Of a stretch of DNA of 64,000 bases, positions 44,335 to 55,188 are shown piece after piece (within the stretch, counting starts at the first letter, position 1; every line of letters begins with the position of its first letter). The stretch spans positions 248,001 through 312,000 of the forward strand of contig JAGVVL010000017.1 in NCBI GenBank assembly GCA_018287875.1. The letters are read 5' to 3'. Origin of the DNA: Nigrospora sphaerica. Taxonomy: Eukaryota > Ascomycota > Sordariomycetes > Amphisphaeriales > Apiosporaceae. The notes beneath the pieces were generated by a model. It did not search any database, had not been told where the DNA came from, and worked only from the letters and a program-made list of their open reading frames with translations. Both the position numbers and the translations under genes were made by a program.

Positions 44335-45497
44335 GTGGCATGGCCTGGCAGAACAGGTCGCCCGGTCTCGAGCACCTCGGCCAGCGAGCTCGTCTGCAGC
44401 TATAACTGGCGGCGTCGCGGGGCCAAGTTTTACGTCCCGGGTATTCAGGCCCTCACGATGCTCGCAATTTCTAGCCAGGGGCGTACTGACAATCACCAGG
44501 GGCTGCGCCAAATTGGCACAGCCGCCCCCTGCCGGTTGCGCTGCGGCAGGACAAGGGCCTCAACTTCCGTGACCAGAATGCGGCACGGATGCCCCGTTCG
44601 CCCTTTAAGCCGCTGTTCGAGGCCACCGTGTCCATGAACCCGTCGTTCCGCTTTGACGATGTAGACGTGCTGGTCGACCGCACCAGCCTCTGCCGACTTC
44701 TTGACTTCAGCGCCGGCCGCAGACAGGACAGCTTTCGCTTGAACCTGCACCTGATCCGGCGCACTCTGGTCATCGAGCGCAGCGACAAAACGGCCCGCGC
44801 CTGCATCCCCGCCGCCGCCGACAATGCGGGGTGGGGCAAAAGTTTCGAGAAAAACTTCACCCGGTACGCCCAACGGTGGAAAGGCAGCGCCTCGCACCAC
44901 CGGGCGCTTCGCTACCAGTTTGGCGACCTGTCGTGCGTCGTACGGTGTGAGGTAGACGCCTGCTACAGCGGACCCGAAGCCTATCTCGCCGCCAACGCCA
45001 TTCCCACCAAGGATCCCCGTACCATCCAAAAACTGCAACGAAGATCGCCGTCGGAGCAAGCATGGGCGGCTGAGATCAAGACGGCAAGCAGAAGTAGCCA
45101 CTCCAGGGGCCAATACCTGCCCCAGATCTGGTTCGGCCGGACGCCCTGGCTCATCGTGGGTCGTCACCAGAACGGCAACTTTAAGTCGGTGGACATTACC
45201 CACATGGAAGCAGAATTTCCAGCCTGGGAGGCGAAACACCAGAACGCCCTCCGCAAGGTGGCCGCCGTTTTGGCCCAGCTGCGGAGGGCGATCGAAGAGA
45301 ACGGGGGCGAGCACTGCGTGGCTGTCTGTGAAGAAGAGGTGCTTCCCCCGGCCATCGGAGTCTTCCCGTCCAATTTCCAAAGGGAAACCGTGTCGGACCA
45401 GCTGCGGCGCAAGCTATGGAGCGCCGAGGAGGCCGAGGCGGTTACCGGGAAGATGAGTAATGTCCAATCGGTGGATAGAGAGGAAGAGACCGAGTGA
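44335..45497 (+). CDS. Conserved fungal protein (family often labelled geranylgeranyl pyrophosphate synthetase), start unresolved
   Basis: Exon 44335-44440, intron 44441-44499 (GTATTC donor, ACTGAC branch, ACCAG acceptor, phase 1), exon 44500-45497. Splicing gives SYNWRRRGAKFYVPG followed by AAPNWHSRPLPVALR and DKGLNFRDQNAARMP. The rest shows FKPLFEATVSMNP, FDDVDVLVDRTSL, SGP and WLIVGRHQNG blocks and C-terminal charged helices. This matches a fungal-only family commonly mislabelled as a prenyl synthase; no DDxxD motifs of such enzymes are seen. The frame before 44335 hits TGA, and no ATG occurs in the first exon's frame, so either another exon ends at the CAG just before 44335 or a frameshift separates a start at 44328. 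Function unknown. Confidence 0.65.
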
Positions 45498-47153
45498 GGC
45501 ACCCGCCTGGCTTTTTCTGGGGGCAGTTGTTGGCACGAGACGTCCACAGATGGGGATCAAAGCACCCGCCGTCATATCACGTTTTTGAGACGTTTATTAC
45601 TGTATGCCAACATCTATAAATGAATACCACACCGATTACTAATTCGGGGTGCCAATTTTATTGATTCAGCCTCAAGGGCTTGCCCGACGCGTTCAACATA
45701 GCCTACATGGCAAAGTACTCAAAATACCCGTAGCTTAAGCGCTGAAGAGGCATTTATAGTCACTAGCTAGAGGCTATCCTTATTTCGAACATATTCACAT
45801 TATTTCTAAAGACATTTAGGCCCAGAATCTTCCACACTTCTGGACTAAAACGTATATTTTCCACGAAACCCATGTCGTAGCTTGCGCTGGTCTTTTCTTC
45901 ACGAACGAAGACCCTTCTTTATATGCGCTGTTTATTGCTTTAGCCTTTATCTATGGGAGTATACTTAGATGAGACTCGCGTTTCCCGCAGTCGATAGACT
46001 TCATGTCGATCTGGTTTGGTTCTCTCGCGCATATTACGCCCACACTCACTGCCACATCCGCTCTCACCCGCCAGCCTGATTGTTTCATTCCTGCAACCAG
46101 CCGCACCGGGCTGCAATGGCTCGGGATGCAACGAAGGAGGAGAAGGCCGAGACCAAGACGCACCTACGCGCGGGCCCGCGCGCACCTCGCCCTCGCCCTC
46201 GCCGGCCTTCTCGCCGCGCCGCGCCGCCGACCGCGCCAGGCGCGCATGAGGAAGCCCTAGGAGCGGCTCGCCGAAAGAATACTGTAGCCGCGACGCCCAA
46301 GGAACCATAAGCACTAACGGTGCGTGGTGGGGGGGGCGGCACCGCATTAGTGTGGTTTGGGAATAGGGCCATCTGGAGTTCTGGGGGGGTATAGGCGTTG
46401 CCTGGTGCATGTCGTCGGCTGCGCATCGTCCTGGCAGAGAAGTACTGTAACCCTAAGCTTTCACCACTGCAGGGTCACGGTGGCTCTGTCGCCTACTCTC
46501 ATATCTTTCGTCTCTCTTGAAATACAACTTGTACCACATGACCTTATGGCTCCAGTCGGCCCTACCCAACCGTCGTCTTGACCGTCACTTGGGTGTGCCA
46601 CTAGGCGAGATTCTCCACACAATCTCGCTTCTTGGGGCTGAGTTGTCCCTTTTGATTTGATCTGACATCCCCACTGCACGCTGGACGCTGAGTGGTGTGA
46701 AGCTGTCGAATCTCACCACCCTGGCTCTTATACCTGGTAAGTGGCCTGCCATTTGCGATGGAGGCCCTACTTGTCCTATGTACCTAACCTATAACGGGAT
46801 AGGCTCGCTGCATGGTCTTTACAGCCGCAGCCCCCCCAGACCGTACCGGAACACCCTCTATTGGCTGCCATGCCCTCCTACCCAAGCCTGTCTCCGTTTT
46901 CTGGGCTGCCAGCGGTGCGGAAATGAATTTCTTCAGCGGGTCGCCACCCCCCCTAGCGAGGCGGGACCACGATATATATTTAGTATCTCAACGAAACGCT
47001 TCGCGGGAGGGGAAGCCGAACAGCCTCGCCCGGAATAGCTCCAGCCAGCCTTCACCTGCATATGGGACTAAGAGGAAATATATATGAGTTAGCTGTCTTC
47101 CCACAGGGGCAGCATCGATATTCACGGGCCACACCACGCCTCACCACGACATA
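45498..47153. other. Intergenic stretch
   Basis: 1.66 kb. Includes an Arg/Pro-rich open frame at 46116-46310 with low-complexity CGC/GCC runs, and a G run near 46328-46336. No recognised gene. Confidence 0.4.
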
Positions 47154-48934
47154 ATGCATTCAACACTGAAGCAAGGGAAAGGCGGCGTCTCGGCCTCGTA
47201 TCACGCCGTCGAGGATGGCTCGTCGGCGAGACGGAGACGCGGCTGTTTTCAGGGTTGGGGTGTTGAGATGACGGCGGCCGTCGTAACGCTTGGCTGCATG
47301 GCGGCCGTTGTCTACATTCTTTTCCGCATGCAGGACCGGCCAGCCGACGACTGGACGCTCCCCATCACCCTCAACGCGGCCATTGCCGCCTTCGTCACGG
47401 TGGCCAAGTCGACAGCGCTGCTCATCATCGCCTCGTGCGTCGGCCAGAGCAAGTGGCTCCATTTCCAGCGGAAGCCCTCGCGTCTGCAGGACCTCGACAC
47501 TTTCGACGCCGCCAGCCGTGGGCCGTCGGGCGCCCTCAGGCTGATCTGGTGTCTGCGGACGCGCTTGGGCACCCCCGTCATCGCGGCGCTGGTGATCATC
47601 ATCGCCTTAGGCGTTGACGCCTTCACCCAGCAGGTCGTGGAACTGGAGCAGAAAATCGAGATGGTCAAGAGCGAAAACGCGACCTTCTGGGTGACAAATA
47701 CCTACAACGGGGGAGGTGTGCGGCAAAGCCAGCTTGGTATCAACAGCATCGAAGGTTGGTACCCAAGATATCCTATCCTTAACCACAACCCGAGCATCGC
47801 CCTAACCAGTACCCTCTAGCCTCTACGGTCGACACTCGAATGCAAGGCGCCATTTCCCGCGGCATCTACAACATCCCCTTCTCCGTCCCTTTCAGTTGTC
47901 CGTCGGAATGCCAGTGGGACGACAGCTACTTCACGCTCGGCTTCGTCAGCGACTGCGCCGATGTCACCAAGGAGGCTCTCGGGTCGACGGTGCTCAAGGG
48001 GATCTCTTTCGGGGGAGACAGCGGAGAGGCCATCATGAAAACTCCGGGGAACCTGACGGTGCGCTACAATGTGTCCTACACCAGCTACCACACCGTCGTC
48101 GACCTGGTCGGCGTCGACAAGGTAGAAGTCTCGGACCCAATATCTTATCGGCCCGAGATCGCGCGCATCGGCTTCCTCCACATCAAGCAGGGGGGTGACG
48201 GTCCGCGCGTAAGGGAGCTGGGCAGCAACAACACCGAAGTCTTCGAGTGCAGCCTCAGTCTTGCGGCGCTCGAGTACGCGCGCGTCTCAGCCTCGGGGAG
48301 CTCGCTGCGCATCGGCGAGCGCCGGGTGCACCGGCTCGACGCCGGGCACTACGTCGAGGACGGGCCCAACGCCACCTACGCCGTGTTCAACACGTCGGGC
48401 CTGCCCGAGTTCCGCGTGTCAACGCCCGACTTCAAGGCGCTGGGTGGCTTCTTCGCCTCGTCGCAGTTCAGCGGCCGCATCTACGACGGCGAGAGCCCGC
48501 TGGTGTCGGAGGGGCTTGGCCCCGCCTTCCTCGCCGGTGCCGGCGCCGACGGCGGCGTCCCCGCCACCATGGCGCGCGTGGCCCAGAGCATGACGGACCA
48601 GCTCGTCGTGGCACGGGCCGACGACAACGCCGACGAAGCCGCCCGCCGCCGGAAGCCCGTCGTCGGCCTTAGCGCCCACACCACCGTCTATATCCGCGTC
48701 AAGTGGGTCTGGCTGGCCGTGCCGCTCTTCGTCAGCGCCGCCGCCGTCGTGCTGCTCGTTGTCGCCATTGCCCGCACCGCCTACGCGGGCGCCGCCCTCT
48801 GGAAGTCGTCGGCCCTCGCCATGCTCTACCACGATGTCGTGCCCGGCGAGCAGGGTTACTACCTCCACACCGACGTTGCGGGGCTCGAGCACCTCGAGGA
48901 GGTGACCAAGGATGTCAAGGTGGGGTATAAATGA
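47154..48934 (+). CDS. DUF3176 membrane protein
   Basis: Exons 47154-47754 and 47820-48934, 571 aa. The 65-nt phase-1 intron (GTTGGT, branch CCTAACC, TCTAG) joins GINSIEA to STVDTRMQGAISRGIYN. N-terminal helices (about residues 40-62, 75-98 and 142-160) include ITLNAAIAAFVTVAKSTALLII, then the family's WLHFQRKPSRLQDLDTFDAASRGPSGA segment and LGTPVIAALVIIIALGVDAFTQQ. A large extracellular region with Asn-linked glycosylation sequons follows. The last helix (VWLAVPLFVSAAAVVLLVVAIA) precedes the conserved WKSSALAMLYHD. These blocks define DUF3176, a big family of fungal plasma-membrane proteins of unknown function. Confidence 0.88.
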
Positions 48935-49663
48935 GGGGATTCTTATGAAGCCTGTTGCTAGTTTGCATTTAGCGTTACCAAAATATAGAGCCCACGATCC
49001 GACATAGATGATATATACGCATATTTATAAGACGGATAGAAACTGACACGGCCGAGTACCTTGATTAACTGTGGGAGGGCATCTGGACATTAATCATGCT
49101 ACGTCTAAGTCAAATAGATGGATGCTAACAATCAAATTTAGATGCAAAAAAGTCCCTCATGTACAAATCCTCAAGAGGCTCGCGTAAGATCAGACGCGAA
49201 TGTATGTGCCGCTTCGTGCTGGGCTGAATGCATTCAGCCTGCGCTAGCGCTTATACTGGACAAGGGCCTGCACCTCTCAGGGGTTACGTTACCCAGGCGG
49301 ACGATGCCGATGCTATGATACGTACCACGTCGTTTAGGGACACGCTGGGGCATAAGAAGCTAATGTACATGCTACCACGCTTTGGACGGTATATAAGAAT
49401 GCGGCACCTACACTAGCTCGCGTCTATACTTGCCAAGGCCTGGACCTCGCACCAACTCAGCCACCTTGAGTGGACCGTACCGTATATAACTGGCCCGGAA
49501 TCCGTAGTTAAGCAGAGTTGGTTCAACTTGGAGAATTTCCTCTCTTCAGCATTTCCCTCTGCGCCTCACGGTATACAGGCTGCATGTTTTTACGTCCGAC
49601 CCTGCTCTTCAATCAACTCACTCCCCGTTCGGGATCGATTCCACCAGATCAGGAGGCTGGGAA
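48935..49663. other. Intergenic stretch
   Basis: 730 bp. Two loosely similar short segments occur near 49240-49275 and 49410-49450. No gene or tRNA recognised. Confidence 0.4.
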
Positions 49664-51353
49664 ATGTCGCTAACAATACCATACGCGGTTATGCCAGTGC
49701 CGGTTGAGATTCTGCAAAAAATCCTTGTTAACGTAATAGTGTCCCTCCACTCTTCACTCAACCCAGAACCGCACGAAGCACAGATCGCCAAATTACACAC
49801 CTCCGTCACCACCATAGGGCCCCAATTCAGCTTTGAATTCGGCATTGCGCCGCAATGGACAAGATCGTGGCGTTACGAATATCTCGCCGGCGACTTCCGA
49901 GTGCTGAAAGAAGTGCAGCGCTTGAGGCTCGTGAGTCGTAAGTGAAGTCAACAGCGGCCAAGTGGGCATGAGAGGTCAAATTAACGATATTTTGCCATGA
50001 GACCAGTTCGACCACGCACTGCCTTTAGCCGTGCTCGAGTGTCGACGCATCGGCATTTTACGTCACTGGGCACTTTGTGACTGGGACACCATGCCTGCAC
50101 CCGGATCAACCCCCAAGGCTCCCGGTACCTGCCGTATCCACGGCGATTCCAACGAGCACAAACGTTACTTTGACGATTTGGACTGGCCCAAGATGGACGA
50201 AGTCGCGAACCGTATCAGCAGGGAGTCAGGAGCGGGATACTGCGCCACACTCGATGCTTTGTACCGGCTTGTTGGCAAGGCATGCCCCAGGACGATTAGC
50301 TACAACACTACAACGAATGCCTACCGCCCCCGCCACCCTTTGTTCCCCTTTCCTGGGATGAAACGGGACCCGCACCGGCTCATGCCTGTGAGCGTGCGCT
50401 GGTTGGACCCGGACGGGCTCTCGGTGTATTACGCCAGTAAAAGCAGTCGGCAACCCATGTCCTGGCTGGTCGGAATCACGCTCCTGAGTGCAGCAGCGCA
50501 TTGGAACCTCGTCCCACTGGTGAAGCGACTGTTGCGGGCCGGCTTCGATCCGACCGCCGACGACAACATCCTCCCCCCGGCCATGCTATTGGCCGCCGCG
50601 GCCGGGCACAGCGAGATGGTCAAGCTCTTCCAGGCGCATCTACCTGAGGCCCGAAGCCGTCCCCGCGGGGTAAACTACCTGGGGATGAATTGGGTCGCCA
50701 AGGCCGACACGACGGCCATCGTGGGGGCAGTAATCCGCGGCGACATGGCGATGCTGCAGCTCGCCATCTTCCCCCCCTCGGGCGACGATGCCGCCCACGG
50801 CCGGGCGCCCCTAGTTAGCGGGCCGTGCGGCACGAGCTGGCGGAAGCAGACGTTCCTGGGCCAGGCGCTCGAGGTCGCGCTCGAGTATGCGGCGGACGAG
50901 GGGACGTACTTTTACCTGGCGCGCTTCTTCGACCCGGTCAGCCACGGCGGCGACTTCTTCCGGAGCTCCCAGCGCGTCGCCGTGCGGCACCTGCAGCAGT
51001 TTGTGACGAGCGGCAACGCGGCCATGGTCCGGCGGCTGCTGGACGCGGGCGTCGATGTGACGCAGCAGCCCGCGCCGCTGGCCATGGCCATCGCTTGCGG
51101 CCGCGCCGACCTCGTGGCCCTGCTCCTCGCGCGGGGCGCCGACCCGAACCTCGAGGCCGGCCGCCACGAACCGCCCGTGGTGCGGGCGGCCGACCCCGGA
51201 GACCGGGAGACGGCGCGGGCGCCGCCCGCCCAGACCACGCTCATAGCCGGCCCGAGCGAAGCCTACCCAGCGATCAACGCGCGCAAGCTGGAGCACGAAT
51301 GTGACGAGGTTGACACCCAGAACGGCCTCGTATCGCTAGCGGAACCGTCGTGA
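49664..51353 (+). CDS. F-box-like / ankyrin-repeat protein
   Basis: Exons 49664-49930 and 50007-51353, 537 aa. The 76-nt phase-0 intron (GTGAGT...ACCAG) joins KEVQRLRL to FDHALPLAVLECRR. The start MSLTIPYAVMPVPVEILQKILVNV resembles an F-box helix (MPVPxEILxxIL); an inner ATG at 49691 is an alternative. Ankyrin-like helices occur at about residues 240-300 (LLSAAAHWNLVPLVKRLLRAGFDPTADDN, then MLLAAAAGHSEMVKLFQ) and at about 430-490 (FVTSGNAAMVRRLLDAGVDVTQ, then LAMAIACGRADLVALLLARGADPNLE). Fungal F-box/ankyrin proteins act in ubiquitin ligases or in recognition systems. Sequence 3' of about 50810 is notably more GC-rich than the first half. Confidence 0.75.
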
Positions 51354-53283
51354 ATGGGTCCGCGCCGGCGTGGGGTCGCGGACCGCAACGATGCAACGGG
51401 CCGTGGGTGCCCTGCTCGGTGTCGCCCGCGCCGAATTGTGCGGATACGCATCAATGACGACGGTGTCGCCTTTGGATATTATCGTGCAGGTTGTCGTAAA
51501 CAACCAGAGCCCAAGGACTTTTATGGATTGATGGGGGGAACACATCATTCTACTTGTTGCGACGAAGGGCAGGGTAATCAAGGTCCCTACTGTTACAACA
51601 GCAATCGGCATTGGTACCATGACTGGGCCCTTGGGCGCCACTAATCTCGCCTATAATTCCGGGGAATAGCAATCGACCTTCTGGGTTTAGACAGCTCTTA
51701 ATGTTTGTCCCTACTGTTGCCACCACAGGCGGTGGAAAGGTTGATACGGCTGAACAGACGACGCAGCGCCGCACTCTTCTCTATTTGTAATCCGTCGAAG
51801 CCAGACGCCCTTATAATAATGACCTTCACCTTGCACAGCCTCCAGGCCCAGTACCATGGGCACCACGTTCGGCCAGAGCATGTAGAAGCACGCCAAGTAC
51901 GTCGAAGTTGACTCGTCTAGTAGGTGAACAAAAGCAATGCTATTGCGGTACTCAGTGTTATCTTGAGGACTTCGCTGCGAACCCACCGTCCTACTAATTG
52001 ATGTGCAGGGCGAGTCATCGAGCCATCGAGTCGGATCATGGATCTACGAGTAGATCCAACGATCTAAAGCATCAGTGAGGAAATGACTTGGTATGTAAGT
52101 CAGAAGATTTCCTAGTTAGACAGTTACAAAGCCTACGTCTTGCATCCGGCGTAAATTGAAGCTTTCCCTCCTCCATCCTCTTTCTCCCGGATTTTCCTTT
52201 GTCGGTAGAGTCGGGCATGTCGCCGCCGCCGAGGGTACAGCCGCCCTTCTTTCCTTAGTGGTCAGCCGCAGGGAGTGCAGCACTGCAGGCGTTGGCCAGG
52301 CCTTGCTCAGCTCGTTGAAGGGTGAATTCTAGGAGAATATATTCTAATGACCCACTTCAAGATACAGGTCTAATCACGGCAGCCATCCGCGCTTGTACGA
52401 TGTATGCAAGCTTTTTGACAAGCTTCCGTATAAGTTTTAGAACCAGCTGAGGTATCCTGGCCCGATGCAGCCCGTCTGACTAAGCGCTATATGCGCCCAC
52501 CTCTCCAGCCATCCAATAAACCAGCTTTTGTGACCCTTTGCAGATGGGAAGCCTCCTCGTGAGCCACGCTGACCATTGAGGATGCTGTTACCGGCTCGAA
52601 AGACAGCAGCAACCCTAGCTAGCTCCATGCACTGTTACCACCGATATGCAGTAACTCAGTACAGAGGAGAGAAAGGGTCCAAGCCATTAGCAAGATGAAG
52701 GCTGATTTCGGCAAACCCTGCATAATGCATCCACGGAAAGATGCACGCACATTATTTCCATACGAGGAACTGGGTCGAATCTTTCTACCCCTCGAAGTAT
52801 CACAGAGGTGGTGAGACCAACAAGGACAATATCCCGTCGCGTCGAGTCTGAAACTGCAGGCCGAGAGCTGCGGCTTTCTGCTTCAGCCTATGGCGTGCGA
52901 AAACGACCCCTGGTTGGCCAGGCACCCAAGCTAATGCTGCCGTGTATGCCTGTTTCCTTGGAATATTGCATAGGATGCCTTTTCCGATTTGATACCTGCA
53001 AGCCTCGTCGCAGCCATGGTACGATTCTAAGGCAACAAGCAGAGAGGCGATGATTTGATGCCGAATGGGCCGTGAGAGACCCAACCTGACTTACTCTTCA
53101 CGACCTAGGGAGAGGCGTGTTCGTATCAGATACTTGAGGACTGGATTGCTATATAAATGGCAGGAAGAACTGCCTAGGTCTCACTCTTCGACGCCCCAAG
53201 CACATCCGCTCTTCGAAAAACAACCTTTAAACAACTTCCATCTTCTCCCATCCTTGGTTTCAGACTACCGGCCTCCCGTCACC
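51354..53283. other. Intergenic stretch
   Basis: 1.9 kb, no gene supported. The end (about 53140-53283) looks like a promoter/5' UTR, with TATAAATG at 53151 and a CT-rich leader before the ATG at 53284. Confidence 0.45.
53151..53158 (+). promoter_or_regulatory. Possible TATA box
   Basis: TATAAATG lies about 130 bp upstream of the small secreted protein's ATG, followed by a pyrimidine-rich leader. Position and sequence fit a core promoter, but only by inspection. Confidence 0.35.
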
Positions 53284-53781
53284 ATGAGGATCACACCGGC
53301 TATGCTTGTCCTCGCACTCTTCGACAAGTCGGACCGCCCTCAGGCGAACGACGTCGACACGGTCTCGGACCGCTTCGATTCCTCCAGCGACTATGACTCC
53401 ACGGTAGCCAAGGGGCTTGAAGTGACCCTCTACAACGATAGTGGCTGCAGTGGTGCCGGCAAGAAAGTAGACTGGTACACCGAACACCCCTGCTTCTCGA
53501 CCCTCGGAAACCGTGGAATGCACATCCGGAACAAGTATCACAATAATTGTTACCGTGAGCTACACTCTCATCTCATAGCTATCCTTTTCCGATGAAACAT
53601 GGACTATGCTAAGCCAACTGCCCTATCAGTCACGGTATACGCAGACAGCAATTGCAAGTCGGGAGACAGAGCGAACTTGGATACGAGAAAGTGCTGGGAT
53701 GTTGGAACCCGCGGATCCTTTAATGTCAATTGCGGCAGTAGCCCCAAGTTCTTGACTAGCAACGGCGACGAATATCTCTAG
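53284..53781 (+). CDS. Small secreted protein with two related cysteine modules; exon junction unresolved
   Basis: The first exon starts CACCATGAGG: MRITPAMLVLALF, a short signal-like stretch, then a polar acidic linker. Module 1 (about 53420-53550) reads VTLYNDSGCSG...HPCFSTLGNRGMHIRN. A donor (GTGAGC) follows at about 53555. Module 2 (53620-53770) reads VTVYADSNCKSG...RKCWDVGTRGSFNVNCG and ends at TAG 53781. The two share VT-[LV]-Y-x-D-S-x-C ... C-[FW]-x-[LV]-G-x-R-G, so the protein arose by internal duplication. The best acceptor (GCTAAG near 53613-53618) gives module 2 in phase 0 while the donor is phase 1, so either the splice sites differ from my choice or one base is missing. Function unknown. 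Confidence 0.55.
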
Positions 53782-54258
53782 TCGTAGTAGATAGGGCGCG
53801 GTGAGTGAAGGCTATGAGTTGCTTTATTTACCCCCAGTCAACCGATTTTCAAGCAGAAGCAAATCGGACTTTGCTGACAGACGCTCTCTGTCCCTGGTTG
53901 TACAAACCCTACGTTACGACGTACTTGGGTATAGCGTTCGTTGCCAAAGGACAATGCGAGAGATATTGACGTGCCGCTGGGAGGTACCATGCCTGTGCGT
54001 TGCCAATAACCGAGCGTCAAGAGTGGTTATTTCCGTGTACTGAGTAGGCGTGTTGAGATCAGGGCTATGATTGGGTCTTTTTCACTAGCTTAGCAACCTA
54101 CCACCGCCATCTCGCTAGTGCGTACCCCCTGAAGGGAGCAAGGGCTATGCTACTGCGCTGCGCCGCTTCGGTCCCGTCCCATAAGTAGCGGCAAATCCGC
54201 TTATCAATTCCGAGAAACCGGGTCACTTTGCTTTTCATCTCACAAGGACGCTTCCAGC
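53782..54258. other. Intergenic stretch
   Basis: Short gap holding the promoter of the following gene; nothing else recognised. Confidence 0.5.
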
Positions 54259-55188
54259 ATGTCTTCACACGCGAATCCGTGGAAACTTCTTGCTGTCTTC
54301 GCCCTGTTTGGGGCCTTTGCACAGGGTGCTTCAGGGGACACGCCCACTCCAATCCCAAACGGCGCATCGGCCGTGCCCGCCGCTTCAGCAACCCCGTCAG
54401 CATCCTCAGCGCCCGAAATACAACAGCTGGAAGTTGACTTCGTCTTCCCACGCAATGAAACATACAAGGAGTCTGCCGTTTTCCCGGTCGCATTCGCCTT
54501 CCAAGGGCTCGACGCCATGCGTACGCTGCCCAAGTTCAGCCTCTCCTGGGGCATTATGCCGTACACCGACGGCTGGATTCCTGGAGGGATTTACATTGAC
54601 TCGGGCTACTTCGACGTACCGACAGAGGGGGACTCCTTCATCGCCGTTGCCAACACCAACGTGTCAAAGTGGATACGTAATTCCAGGAGCAGTTCGTACC
54701 GCTACATGATGATCTGGAACGCCATCTGGGACGACTGGGACGAGTCCGACCGCTGCGGTATGCCGCGCGGCCTGGACAACCGCATCATGTTCTCGATTCA
54801 GTCACAGGCCTCGATTGATCGCGGTTGGCTGTTCTACAATGAAGAGGTGGGTATAGACGCCAAGGTCCCAACCGACGATTGCCCCATCCTAAGCAACATC
54901 TACGACATCCGGAGAAACGCGACGGACCCGGACAAGTGCTTCGTGTTCCTCGATGGGAACACCACCGGAAAGAAGGCAGACCCCTGCGCTGCCCGTGTCG
55001 ACGAGGATTCGGCCCGCAGTATCGAAAGACAGGCAGCAAGCCTGGCTACGTCGTCTTGGCTGTCTGCGCATCCAGAGCCGACATCCTCCTCCTCGACGTC
55101 ATCCAACTTCGCGGCCTTTCCGACAGCACCAGCGGGAGCTACCTTCGTCGCAGTGTCCATGGTCACGTATCTCACCTTTGGTTTATAA
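54259..55188 (+). CDS. Secreted, probably GPI-anchored protein (DUF7136-like)
   Basis: 309 aa, single exon. A signal peptide (MSSHANPWKLLAVFALFGAFAQGASG) is followed by a Pro/Ala/Ser-rich linker (residues about 27-50). The core begins LEVDFVFPRNETYKESAVFPVAFAFQG, the pattern of the fungal DUF7136 domain, and continues through SLSWGIMPYTDGW, FIAVANTNVSKWI and MIWNAIWDDWD, with Cys in CGMPRG, DDCPILSNIYDIRR and CFVFLDGN. A Ser/Thr-rich stretch (PEPTSSSSTSSNFAAF) and a hydrophobic C-terminal tail (GATFVAVSMVTYLTFGL) form a typical GPI-attachment signal. Expected location is the cell surface or wall; function unknown. Confidence 0.75.
   Translation: MSSHANPWKLLAVFALFGAFAQGASGDTPTPIPNGASAVPAASATPSASSAPEIQQLEVDFVFPRNETYKESAVFPVAFAFQGLDAMRTLPKFSLSWGIMPYTDGWIPGGIYIDSGYFDVPTEGDSFIAVANTNVSKWIRNSRSSSYRYMMIWNAIWDDWDESDRCGMPRGLDNRIMFSIQSQASIDRGWLFYNEEVGIDAKVPTDDCPILSNIYDIRRNATDPDKCFVFLDGNTTGKKADPCAARVDEDSARSIERQAASLATSSWLSAHPEPTSSSSTSSNFAAFPTAPAGATFVAVSMVTYLTFGL

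Noticed and set aside
46116..46310. Arg/Pro-rich small open frame (MARDATKEEKAE...)
   Set aside because: Good start context but mainly low-complexity CGC/GCC sequence; no homologue recognised.
49440..49530. Sequence faintly like the 3' part of 5S rRNA (CCGTAGTTAAGC)
   Set aside because: Only about a dozen bases match and the rest does not fold or align by eye.
50811..51296. Open frames on both strands within the ankyrin gene
   Set aside because: High-GC shadows of the real frame, which continues the ankyrin repeats.
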